This document shows, piece after piece, positions 7,274 to 13,907 of a stretch of 17,095 bases of DNA (position 1 is its first letter; the number at the start of each line of letters is the position of its first letter). The notes beneath the pieces are model-generated. The model saw nothing but the letters and a program-made list of their open reading frames with translations. It was not told the DNA's origin and did no database searches. The DNA comes from Methylomonas sp. (lineage in GTDB: Bacteria; Pseudomonadota; Gammaproteobacteria; Methylococcales; Methylomonadaceae): assembly GCA_026988195.1 (NCBI GenBank), contig JALSLS010000236.1, forward strand, positions 1-17,095. Reading direction: 5' to 3'. The translations under genes and the position numbers were made by a program.

Positions 7274-8224
7274 TTAAATATTAAGGGTTTTAAGAGTGAT
7301 TTGTTCTGATAAGGGCTTTAACTCATCTGGATTAAATAATTGAGTGCCTGCTTGCATTGCGGTTCCGGCTCCGCATGCAACAGCAAATTTTAGTGCCTGT
7401 TCTGGGCTTTGTTTCTGAGTAAAGGCATAGGCCAGTCCTGCCACAATCGAATCACCTGCTCCAACAGTTGAGCGGACTTTGATTTTAGGCGAGTTGCAGT
7501 AATAGCTATTTTTTGTACCCACTAAAAGAGCACCTTTTTCAGCTAAAGAAACACAAACATATTGGCAGCCTTGTTCAACTAGAGAGCGGGCTTCGTTGGC
7601 AATTTGTTCAATATTGTTTAACTTCTTGTTAGTGAGTATTTCCAGTTCATGCTGGTTAGGTTTGATTAAGAATGGTTTACTTAGTAATGCTTCTTTCATT
7701 ACGGCAACTGGTGCATCAATGATGCAGCGCCCTCCTTGTTTTTGTAGAGCAAGGTTTATGTTTTTGTAGGTACTATCAGGAGTGCCGGGAGGAAGTGAGC
7801 CCGTTAGAATGCCTATGCCTTGCTGGCAGAGTGTTAAAAATTGATTGATTATTTTATCGAGTTGTTCGGGGGTGACTGAAGGTCCAGCAGCATTTATTTC
7901 ATATTGAAATTGGGGCGATTTTTGTATCAGTGTGGTGTTAATACGGGTTTCACCATTAACTTGTAAGGTGCTTACATTGTTAAGTTCTAGATTTAGCATA
8001 GAATGAAGAAACTCCCCCATTTTTCCCGCAGTAATGCAGCAGGTATATGAGTGGACGTTTAATTTTTCTAATGCGCGACCAACATTAATGCCTGTGCCGC
8101 CTGGGTCGTAATGGCTGGCTGTGGCGCGGGTTTTTTGATCGTGCTGTAGGTCGTTTATTTCATAAGTTAGGTCTATCGCAGGGTTAAGTGACAGGCTAAC
8201 AATGGGGGGGAGGGAAGAAATCAT
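7274..8224 (-). CDS. pfkB: PfkB-family phosphofructokinase (6-phosphofructokinase II or 1-phosphofructokinase)
   Basis: The 316-residue sugar kinase belongs to the ribokinase/PfkB family and phosphorylates a fructose phosphate to fructose 1,6-bisphosphate with ATP. Seen: substrate-binding PGGTGINVGRAL (41-52), TGSLPPG (141-147), KPNQHE (188-193) and the signature STVGAGDSIVAG (252-263), with catalytic base D258. Spacing and wording are closest to E. coli PfkB (PGGGGINVARA, SGSLPPG, KPNQKE, STVGAGDSM). The LacC/FruK branch is similar, however, and no PTS genes are nearby to argue for FruK. A glycolytic role fits the gap-pyk pair upstream on the same strand. The gene starts 60 bp after MITE copy 2, and no good Shine-Dalgarno precedes its ATG. 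Confidence 0.82.
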   Translation of the reverse strand: MISSLPPIVSLSLNPAIDLTYEINDLQHDQKTRATASHYDPGGTGINVGRALEKLNVHSYTCCITAGKMGEFLHSMLNLELNNVSTLQVNGETRINTTLIQKSPQFQYEINAAGPSVTPEQLDKIINQFLTLCQQGIGILTGSLPPGTPDSTYKNINLALQKQGGRCIIDAPVAVMKEALLSKPFLIKPNQHELEILTNKKLNNIEQIANEARSLVEQGCQYVCVSLAEKGALLVGTKNSYYCNSPKIKVRSTVGAGDSIVAGLAYAFTQKQSPEQALKFAVACGAGTAMQAGTQLFNPDELKPLSEQITLKTLNI

Positions 8225-8281
8225 GGAAGGTTAAGGAATCATTAAAAGAATGAGCTTACTCACTGAGAGCTTCACTGCCAT

Positions 8282-8447
8282 TAAGGAACGTGTATGGAAT
8301 AACTTCCTGAAATTATAACGTAGGATTTTTGTTTCAGGTTGAATGATCTCACGAGGCGCATAGCAAGCTATGCAACGAATGAGATCATTCCATCTGGAGC
8401 AAAAAGACAAGTTAGAAATCGGGAAGTTGTTTCATGCACGTTCCTAA
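8282..8447. mobile_element. 160-bp MITE, copy 2, with TAA duplication
   Basis: The body is 8285-8444 with TAA at 8282-8284 and 8445-8447. Both length (160) and flanking triplet equal those of copy 1 at 3389-3548. The last ~60 bases are identical, and 7 differences lie in the earlier part. In this copy the central stem is slightly weakened (TGAATGATCTCAC against ATGAGATCATTCC). It sits between pyk and pfkB, in the same orientation relative to a downstream minus-strand gene as copy 1. With the adjacent REP-like palindrome and the hairpin it accounts for most of the spacer 8225-8601. Confidence 0.88.
8312..8317 (-). promoter_or_regulatory. Outward-facing -10 box inside MITE copy 2
   Basis: A perfect TATAAT on the minus strand points toward pfkB, whose start is about 90 bases away. 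Upstream is the A-rich stretch AACAAAAATCC but no good -35 box. Promoter function is inferred from position and from conservation with copy 1. Confidence 0.35.
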
Positions 8448-8460
8448 GGTAAGAAAATAA

Positions 8461-8530
8461 GTAGGATGTGCTGACGATAGGACGCGCATCAACAGCATGC
8501 GATGCGCTTCCTATCGTCAGCACATCCTAC
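8461..8530. repeat. REP-like palindrome, copy 2 (long perfect stem)
   Basis: GTAGGATGTGCTGACGATAG at the left is mirrored at the right for 22 bases without mismatch. An inner GCGCATC/GATGCGC stem encloses a 10-base loop. It is the same family as 374-439 but much better preserved, which suggests a younger copy. It starts 16 bases after the MITE body. Confidence 0.85.
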
Positions 8531-8558
8531 ATTAACTTGGGTTGGGCATTCTTATAAT

Positions 8559-8592
8559 ATTTTATGCTCAGGGTGTCTTCTGAGCATAAAAT
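8559..8592. other. Perfect 13-bp hairpin just after pyk
   Basis: ATTTTATGCTCAG at 8559-8571 pairs fully with CTGAGCATAAAAT at 8580-8592 across an 8-base loop. It lies 10 bases past the pyk stop codon, where a terminator is expected. Neither strand has a T-run after the stem, so a classic intrinsic terminator is not shown. Transcript stabilisation or processing between pyk and pfkB is an alternative. Confidence 0.6.
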
Positions 8593-8601
8593 ACAACAAG
8601 T

Positions 8602-10041
8602 TTAAGGTGTTAAGCCTTCACCTAAAGTAACTACTTTAAGTGCATTTGTTCCACCTTCAGTGCCTGTTAAGTCACCTTTAGTGATGATAAATGTTTCACC
8701 TTGCTTAGCGCAATTTCGTGCTTTTAATCTAGCCAATATTTCATTGTTTACATCGACATGATCCATAGATTCATGAGTAAAGTAAACAGGAAATACACCA
8801 CGATAGATAGTCACCTTTGCTAAAGTCTTTCTATGACTGCTGAATGCATAAATAGGTATACCTGAACTGATTCTAGACATCCATAAAGCAGTAGATCCAG
8901 ATTCAGTTAATGTAGCAATACCTGTCACATTAGAATGGTTAGCTAAATACATAGCAGACATGGCAATAGCTTCGTCAGTTCGTGAGAACTGCTTGTCCAT
9001 GCGGTGTGCAGATTTACGTACACTGGCTTGTGTTTCTGTTGTTTTACAGATATCAGCCATTGCTTTAACTGCTTGAACAGGGTACTTGCCTGAAGCTGTT
9101 TCAGCTGAAAGCATTACCGCATCAGTACCATCATGAACAGCATTAGCAATATCAAAGACTTCGGCACGGGTAGGAATCGGGTTTTCGATCATTGATTCCA
9201 TCATCTGTGTCGCCGTAATAACTGCACGATTAAGGTCTCTAGAGCGAGAAATTAACCTTTTTTGCACAGCCGGTAAGTTGGCATCACCAATTTCAACGCC
9301 TAAATCACCACGAGCAACCATCACTACGTCAGAGGCGAGAATAATTTCATCCATCGCTTCAATCGCTTCAGCACGTTCAACTTTAGAAACGATACCTGCA
9401 TAGCAGTTTTCAGCTTCTAGTAGTCTTCTTGCTTCGTGTAAATCTTCAGCGCAACGAGGAAAAGAAACAGCAACATAATCAGCACCAATAACGCCAATTG
9501 TCTTAATGTCTTCTTTATCTTTCTCTGTTAATGCCGCTGCAGATAAGCCACCGCCTTGTAGGTTGATGCCTTTATTGTTAGATAAATGGCCGCCGACATG
9601 AACAGTACACTCAATGCGGGTGCCATTAGTAGAAACAACATCAAGCACGATACGACCGTCATCTAATAATAAGCGACTACCTTTCTTAACTTCTGCTGCA
9701 AGAGGTTTGTAAATGATACCGACTTCTTCAGTGGTGCCATCATCAGTGCCTAGATTAATATCTAAAGCAAAATCTTGTCCCTCGTTTAGCCAGACTTTAG
9801 TCTCTTTAAATTTAGCAATACGAATTTTTGGACCTTGTAAGTCACAAAGAATGCCGACTAAACGCCCTGTTTTTTTGCTTAATGCACGAACTGCAGCTGC
9901 TCTATCAATATGGTCTTGAGCAACGCCATGAGAGAAATTCATACGAACAACATCGATGCCCGCTTCGAATAAGGCTTCCAATACGCCCGGCTTATCAGAA
10001 GCCGGGCCTAGAGTTGCCAGAATTTTAGTTCTTCTTAGCAT
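8602..10041 (-). CDS. pyk: Pyruvate kinase, PykA type
   Basis: Pyruvate kinase transfers phosphate from phosphoenolpyruvate to ADP in the last step of glycolysis. The 479 residues equal the size of E. coli PykA (480) rather than PykF (470). Seen: RRTKILATLGPAS at the start, MNFSHG (34-39), DLQGPKIR, the active-site K220 in IVSKVE with E222, metal-binding D246 in MVARGDLGVE, ATQMMESMI and the DGTDAVMLSAETASGKYP block. The B domain lies at about 72-170 and the C-terminal regulatory domain covers about 345-479. The ATG at 10041 follows the gap stop codon after 9 bases, with GGA overlapping the junction, so gap and pyk form one transcript. Confidence 0.95.
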   Translation of the reverse strand: MLRRTKILATLGPASDKPGVLEALFEAGIDVVRMNFSHGVAQDHIDRAAAVRALSKKTGRLVGILCDLQGPKIRIAKFKETKVWLNEGQDFALDINLGTDDGTTEEVGIIYKPLAAEVKKGSRLLLDDGRIVLDVVSTNGTRIECTVHVGGHLSNNKGINLQGGGLSAAALTEKDKEDIKTIGVIGADYVAVSFPRCAEDLHEARRLLEAENCYAGIVSKVERAEAIEAMDEIILASDVVMVARGDLGVEIGDANLPAVQKRLISRSRDLNRAVITATQMMESMIENPIPTRAEVFDIANAVHDGTDAVMLSAETASGKYPVQAVKAMADICKTTETQASVRKSAHRMDKQFSRTDEAIAMSAMYLANHSNVTGIATLTESGSTALWMSRISSGIPIYAFSSHRKTLAKVTIYRGVFPVYFTHESMDHVDVNNEILARLKARNCAKQGETFIITKGDLTGTEGGTNALKVVTLGEGLTP

Positions 10042-10050
10042 GTTGTTCCG

Positions 10051-11061
10051 TTATTTAGCATTCATTAAAGCAACCGTAGTATCAAGCATACGGTTAGAGA
10101 AGCCCCACTCGTTATCGTACCAAGATAGAACTTTAACTAAACGACCGTTTACTTTAGTTAATGATTTATCGTAAGTAGATGAAGCTGGGTCATGATTGAA
10201 ATCAATAGACACTAAAGGAAGTGTGTTGATGTTCAAAATACCTTTTAAGTGACCTTCAGAAGCCGCTGTTAAAATTTCATGAACTTCTTCAACTGTTGTG
10301 TCACGGCTTGCTGTGAATGTTAAATCAACAACAGATACGTTGATTGTAGGTACGCGCATTGCGAAACCATCTAACTTGCCCACTAAAGTAGGTAGCACTA
10401 AGCCCACAGCCGCTGCTGCACCCGTTTTTGTTGGGATCATAGATTGTGTTGCAGAACGAGCACGTAGTAAATCAGGGTGATAAACGTCAGTTAATACTTG
10501 GTCGTTAGTGTATGCGTGAATCGTTGTCATTAACCCTTGTTCAACACCAATTGTGTCAAGTAAAGGCTGGATTAATGGTGCTAAACAGTTAGTCGTACAA
10601 GAAGCATTAGAAATAACTGTATCAGATGCTTTTAATGTTTTGTGGTTGACACCGTAAACGATAGTTGCATCAACATCAGCGCCGCCTGGCGCAGAAATGA
10701 TAACTTTTTTAGCACCAGCAGCAATATGAGCTGAAGCTTTGTCTTTGCTAGCAAAGAAACCAGTACACTCATGAACTACATCAATATCTAAGTCAGCCCA
10801 AGGTAGTTTAGATGGATCTCTTTCAGCGAAAACTTTGATTACGTCGCCGTTAACAACTAAGTCACCATCTTTAACGCTAACTGTACCAGGAAATTTACCA
10901 TGAGCAGTATCATATTGAGTTAGGTGAGCATTAGTTTCTGCATTTCCTAAGTCATTAATAGCAACGATTTGGATTTCACCAGTACGATTTGATTCATACA
11001 ATGCACGAAGAACATTACGTCCGATACGACCATAACCATTGATTGCAACTTTAATTGCCAT
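10051..11061 (-). CDS. gap: Glyceraldehyde-3-phosphate dehydrogenase, type I
   Basis: GAPDH oxidises glyceraldehyde 3-phosphate to 1,3-bisphosphoglycerate with NAD and phosphate. The 336-residue protein shows the Rossmann loop NGYGRIGR (8-15), and AINDLG carries the Asp (D37) associated with NAD preference. The catalytic SNASCTTNC has C155, and H182 lies in TTIHAYTNDQ. RARSATQSMIPTKTGAAAAV, the phosphate-site region, and the closing WYDNEWGFSNRM follow. It is first in the gap-pyk operon; the phosphoglycerate kinase gene often found beside gap is absent. The ATG at 11061 has a strong AGGAGAT about 8 bases upstream. An extended -10 promoter and an inverted repeat lie before it. Catabolic glycolysis is likely, but the enzyme could equally run in the gluconeogenic direction. 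Confidence 0.96.
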   Translation of the reverse strand: MAIKVAINGYGRIGRNVLRALYESNRTGEIQIVAINDLGNAETNAHLTQYDTAHGKFPGTVSVKDGDLVVNGDVIKVFAERDPSKLPWADLDIDVVHECTGFFASKDKASAHIAAGAKKVIISAPGGADVDATIVYGVNHKTLKASDTVISNASCTTNCLAPLIQPLLDTIGVEQGLMTTIHAYTNDQVLTDVYHPDLLRARSATQSMIPTKTGAAAAVGLVLPTLVGKLDGFAMRVPTINVSVVDLTFTASRDTTVEEVHEILTAASEGHLKGILNINTLPLVSIDFNHDPASSTYDKSLTKVNGRLVKVLSWYDNEWGFSNRMLDTTVALMNAK

Positions 11062-11108
11062 GTTTTTATATCTCCTAAGTAGAGGGTTTGAATTACGAAA
11101 ATCCTTTA

Positions 11109-11118
11109 ATTATAGCAA
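11109..11118 (-). promoter_or_regulatory. Extended -10 promoter of gap-pyk
   Basis: The minus strand reads TTTTGCTATAATT: a perfect TATAAT (11114-11109) preceded by TGC, the extended -10 pattern that tolerates a poor -35. Transcription would start near 11102, giving a leader of about 40 bases before the gap ATG. Confidence 0.65.
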
Positions 11119-11120
11119 AA

Positions 11121-11170
11121 TATCTTGATCTATGGTTTTTAATCTTAAATATGAGAGCTAGATCAAGATA
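11121..11170. promoter_or_regulatory. Candidate operator: 12-bp perfect inverted repeat at the gap promoter
   Basis: TATCTTGATCTA at 11121-11132 and TAGATCAAGATA at 11159-11170 are exact reverse complements with 26 bases between. The near arm covers the space between the -10 and -35 positions of the gap promoter. The far arm lies about 50-60 bases before the predicted start, and arm centres are 38 bases apart, between three and four helical turns. It does not resemble the HexR site that controls gap and pyk in many gammaproteobacteria. Just upstream, ATATGACA occurs twice 13 bases apart (11189-11209 region). The regulator is unknown. Confidence 0.5.
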
Positions 11171-11296
11171 ATTGTCACCAATAGTTAATATGACATATCA
11201 ATATGACAATTGATAAACAAAGCAGGTTATTTTATGAAAAATCCTTTTTATATAGGTTTATAGTTACCCACCACTCCGCGTCACTGCCATTAAGTT

Positions 11297-11389
11297 ATTG
11301 GGGCGCAGTGCTTTAGCTTACTATTTTTTGCTATAAAAGTAGGCCAAAGACAGAGTGCTTTCACAGTCTCTAAAGCTTCGCGCCCCAAT
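11297..11389. repeat. 93-bp inverted-repeat element
   Basis: ATTGGGGCGCAGTGCTTTAG at 11297-11316 matches the reverse complement of 11370-11389 at 17 of 20 positions, with the outer ten bases perfect. The 53-base centre is AT-rich and noncoding. It lies between the gap promoter region and the IS1 remnant. The stretch TCACTGCCATTAAG, just before it (11281-11294), recurs at 8271-8284 beside MITE copy 2. The rest of the spacer 11062-11415 holds the gap promoter described separately. Confidence 0.65.
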
Positions 11390-11415
11390 GTGTCCAAGTA
11401 ATTTCGGGAGTGTTA

Positions 11416-11817
11416 CTAGCTTACTGGTATTGGCTCTAACCCCTTAATTTCTGCTTCTTCACAGCAGACCGGTTCTAGCCTGACCTCCAATGATTTCCCT
11501 TGATCAAAAGTCTGAAAAAGAGGGTTCACTTGAGCAAGGCTGCTTTCTTTACTTTTTAAAGTGCGGGTCACTGTGTTTTTATTGATTTTAAGAACTCGTG
11601 CTGTGTCTCGAGTGCCACTGCTATTGATAGTCATTTCGATAATTTATTGTTGGATTTCAAATTCACAGGCTTTGTAACAATATTCCAATATGAAAGTGTT
11701 GGTTGGACAGTCTGAAGTCTGGCAACGATATCGTTGTACACCTCCATCACTTCTGTCTGATTTCATCAAGTCGGTATTAGTACGGTTAGGGCAGGTGATT
11801 TCTTGATAATATTTCAT
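11416..11817 (-). pseudogene. IS1-family transposase InsA remnant
   Basis: The minus strand encodes an IS1 InsA-like protein: MKYYQEITCPN opening, QRYRCQTSDC zinc-ribbon half, and after an in-frame stop IIEMTINSSGTRDTARVLKINKNTV, the helix-turn-helix that binds the IS ends. Three signs of decay are visible. One Cys of the CPxC pair is Arg (CPNR). A TAA at about 11649-11651 interrupts an expected Gln in the QQ-QIIEM stretch. Homology also stops about 10 residues before 11416, so the InsB catalytic DDE part is missing altogether. The element cannot move itself. It lies directly after the immunity gene (59 bases from its stop), marking this end of the toxin patch as a recombination scar. Confidence 0.8.
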
Positions 11818-11875
11818 GAGGAAATTATGCAATAAATCACTTTCATATTTTACTATTCTCAGGGTAAGCACAGAT

Positions 11876-12637
11876 TTAACCCACTACCTCATTCACCAAC
11901 AACGGCATCAAAATATCGCGAATGCGGATCGCATTTGCGATATCTTCCGGGTTGTCTGTTGAAGGCGGTGGCGAGTGTTTTAAGGTAATGAGCGTACCCC
12001 CTGTTGATTGCACTTCGCGTTCAACATCAGGAGGAAGCAGATCATTTGCAGAAGCATCCGCCAGATAGGTGAGCCAGCCAATCGGGCAAGTGCCTATTGG
12101 CTCCCCTTCTAATTCTACCGCTTCCCAAAACGGGTGAGAAATGGCATACCCATGTTGAGGCTGGCAATATTCAATCACAACTTTCATCAGGTCAGATACA
12201 AAATCGTACTCGTAAAATTGGGGATAATTGACCTTTGGGAATTCAATACCAACAACATTCAAAATATCATCATCCATTGCTCCTGCGCCTATGCTTACAG
12301 TAAGCTGACCCTCTTCGAGAATATCCGTATTGGAATAGGACATTCTAAACCCTTTAAAGCACGTTGAGTCCAAAGCGAGTTCCCAATTATCAGGGTCAGG
12401 GTTTTGATAACGAAGGTCTTCCTCGTTAATTTGCGGAAACACTTTGTCATCAAGATCACTGTAATCTTGCGCAAACCAGGCTTTTTGGCTTGGAGCTTGT
12501 CCCCAGCTAAAAAGATTAGCAAACACTGGGTCGAACTGTATCAGTGTCTGTAACAGCCCTTTGCTGAAAGCAAGGTATTGTTCTGCTGTCATTGCTCGGT
12601 TTTTCCAGCGAACACTCAAAAAATATTCTTCCATCAT
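11876..12637 (-). CDS. Imm52-like immunity protein for the adjacent nuclease toxin
   Basis: The product has 253 residues and no signal peptide or membrane segment. It opens MMEEYFLSVRWKNRAMTAEQYLAF and has PDNWELALDSTCFKGFRMSYSN and HPFWEAVELEGEPIGTCPIGWLTYLAD. This is the acidic alpha/beta character of the Imm52 family, which in polymorphic toxin loci pairs with Tox-REase-5 toxins (the Pseudomonas aeruginosa TseT-TsiT pair is a studied case). Position agrees: it lies 12 bases downstream of the toxin stop on the same strand. The frame also has a TTG abutting the toxin stop codon, which would add four residues. I prefer the ATG at 12637 because GAG stands about 8 bases before it. Its likely job is to bind the toxin in the cytoplasm and block its active site. 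Confidence 0.75.
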   Translation of the reverse strand: MMEEYFLSVRWKNRAMTAEQYLAFSKGLLQTLIQFDPVFANLFSWGQAPSQKAWFAQDYSDLDDKVFPQINEEDLRYQNPDPDNWELALDSTCFKGFRMSYSNTDILEEGQLTVSIGAGAMDDDILNVVGIEFPKVNYPQFYEYDFVSDLMKVVIEYCQPQHGYAISHPFWEAVELEGEPIGTCPIGWLTYLADASANDLLPPDVEREVQSTGGTLITLKHSPPPSTDNPEDIANAIRIRDILMPLLVNEVVG

Positions 12638-12649
12638 ACTTAAACTCAA

Positions 12650-13420
12650 TTAATTTTTAGGGATGACTTTAACACCAACATCAATGCCTTCATCTTTGAA
12701 AATCCTTCGAAGCTCAGCTGCTTTTTCTTTGGTTGGTACATGCCATTCCACCTTGGAGCCAACCTCTTTGCCAATTTTAGCTTGGTCGCTTGCCTCCTTA
12801 ATCACTTTTTCTTTTGACCACTTTTGCCCCTCCACTGGCCACCCTCCTTTTCCTGTTTTCCAATCCTTGGCATCAATCAGCACATTGCTGTCAGGATCAT
12901 AACCATCGAATTTCTTCCGACCCGACTTCATGGCAGACGTTTCTACCACATATTCAGTACCCTTTGGCGCACCAGTCACTTTTCCTTGATAATTAGCACC
13001 TTTAGCGGGTGTGGTTTCCTTACTCCATACCCCAGGGCCACCATCAGTATCACCAATTTTATAAGTAGGAGTTTTTCCTACATTCTTTCCCCCACTCCCA
13101 TCAATTATATCACTCTCTTTCTCGCTGGAAACTACTTCTTTTGGTTTCTCCTCTATCTTTTTTTCTCTTGATTTAGAGGGTATATTACTTTTTTGTTTAG
13201 CCTTTGGACGGGTGTTTTTTGGACTGTTTGCAATGAGATCCCCTACTGTTTCACTTGAAACGGTGCTACCTGAAGTAGGGTTTAAAAATTTATCTATGTC
13301 ACGTTTAATCTGTCGAAGTATTTTATTAGCACTTTGGGGTAATTTATCAGCCCCTAGATCATAAAGCTGATCAATAACCTTTTTTAACTGAGTCAATAAC
13401 TTTTTAAAGCTATTGACCAT
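12650..13420 (-). CDS. Tox-REase-5 nuclease toxin, C-terminal part (frame-broken gene)
   Basis: This frame carries the toxic domain. Residues 7-48 continue a helical region from the upstream part. About 50-145 is a Lys/Ser/Glu-rich linker. About 150-256 is the Tox-REase-5 domain of the restriction-endonuclease fold, with GRKKFDGYDPDSNVLIDAKD holding D172 and the D184-x-K186 pair typical of PD-(D/E)xK nucleases. The KVEWHVP strand and a final GIDVGVKVIP strand follow. DNA is the probable target, by family. The ATG at 13420 is probably not the natural start: it lacks a Shine-Dalgarno, and the upstream frame carries the family's N-terminal region. A -1 shift at 13408-13402 joins them into one protein of 386 residues. 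The Imm52-like gene follows directly. Confidence 0.78.
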   Translation of the reverse strand: MVNSFKKLLTQLKKVIDQLYDLGADKLPQSANKILRQIKRDIDKFLNPTSGSTVSSETVGDLIANSPKNTRPKAKQKSNIPSKSREKKIEEKPKEVVSSEKESDIIDGSGGKNVGKTPTYKIGDTDGGPGVWSKETTPAKGANYQGKVTGAPKGTEYVVETSAMKSGRKKFDGYDPDSNVLIDAKDWKTGKGGWPVEGQKWSKEKVIKEASDQAKIGKEVGSKVEWHVPTKEKAAELRRIFKDEGIDVGVKVIPKN

Positions 13421-13809
13421 TGTGCGTCAGTCTTGGCTATGCGGATGGCTTTTCGGATTGAGGCAAGATACCTGGGTAATTTACCTAATTTAGCAAAGTC
13501 ACCGATGTAAGGAGCAATACTAACCACACTAATAACAGCATCAATCCATCGCCCTCTGCCTAGAGATATGATGGCATTGGTGCCATCTGAGGCAGGTGTA
13601 GGGTCAATAATCCCCGTCATATCTAGGATGAATTGACAAATATCCAGTGCAATTTCTTTTTTTTCTGCTTCCAGCTCTTGCTCAATCCGATGCTCCCTAT
13701 TTGTGTTGAGTGTGCCAGGTTGGGAAAAAGGCTGTCTTGTAAATGGGACTACTGACGGTTGTTGAGAGGGCGGGTAACTCAGTACTCCTGGGATTCTATA
13801 TGCAACCAT
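13393..13809 (-). CDS. Tox-REase-5 toxin, N-terminal part (frame-broken gene)
   Basis: This is the front part of the toxin. A Pro/Gln-rich start (residues 1-35) is followed by a charged helix (about 39-55). A segment then reads LDMTGIIDPTPASDGTNAII, RGRWIDAVISVVSIAPYIGD and FAKLGKLPRYL (about 62-115). This hydrophobic pre-toxin stretch commonly precedes Tox-REase-5 and related effector domains. No PAAR, VgrG, Rhs, LXG or signal peptide is present, so delivery is unclear; cargo-type type VI effectors have this layout. The frame ends at 13393, 28 bases into the next frame. The last codons before the end, GCT TTA AAA AGT, include the slippery heptamer T TTA AAA. No clear Shine-Dalgarno precedes the ATG at 13809. 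Confidence 0.72.
   Translation of the reverse strand: MVAYRIPGVLSYPPSQQPSVVPFTRQPFSQPGTLNTNREHRIEQELEAEKKEIALDICQFILDMTGIIDPTPASDGTNAIISLGRGRWIDAVISVVSIAPYIGDFAKLGKLPRYLASIRKAIRIAKTDAQWSIALKSY
13402..13408 (-). promoter_or_regulatory. Possible -1 ribosomal slippery site T TTA AAA
   Basis: In the upstream toxin frame the heptamer reads T TTA AAA, matching the X XXY YYZ rule. A -1 slip moves the ribosome precisely into the nuclease frame. The upstream frame stops 9 bases later, leaving little alternative product. No convincing stimulatory stem-loop or internal Shine-Dalgarno is visible, so a simple loss of one A from an A6 run is equally possible. Confidence 0.35.
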
Positions 13810-13907
13810 TTTTTTGAGGTTTAAGTCATACTATAAAATCATATGACTTTATATGTTAGTTTAGATGAAAGCAGGTTAACTCTAAAGACCAATGCAGTCA
13901 AATTAAA

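Noticed and set aside
9713..10480. Plus-strand open frames opposite pyk and gap
   Set aside because: They are shadows of two highly conserved enzymes, without start signals of their own.
12663..13171. Several plus-strand open frames opposite the toxin
   Set aside because: They are antisense shadows of the toxin frame; the minus frame carries the Tox-REase-5 motifs.
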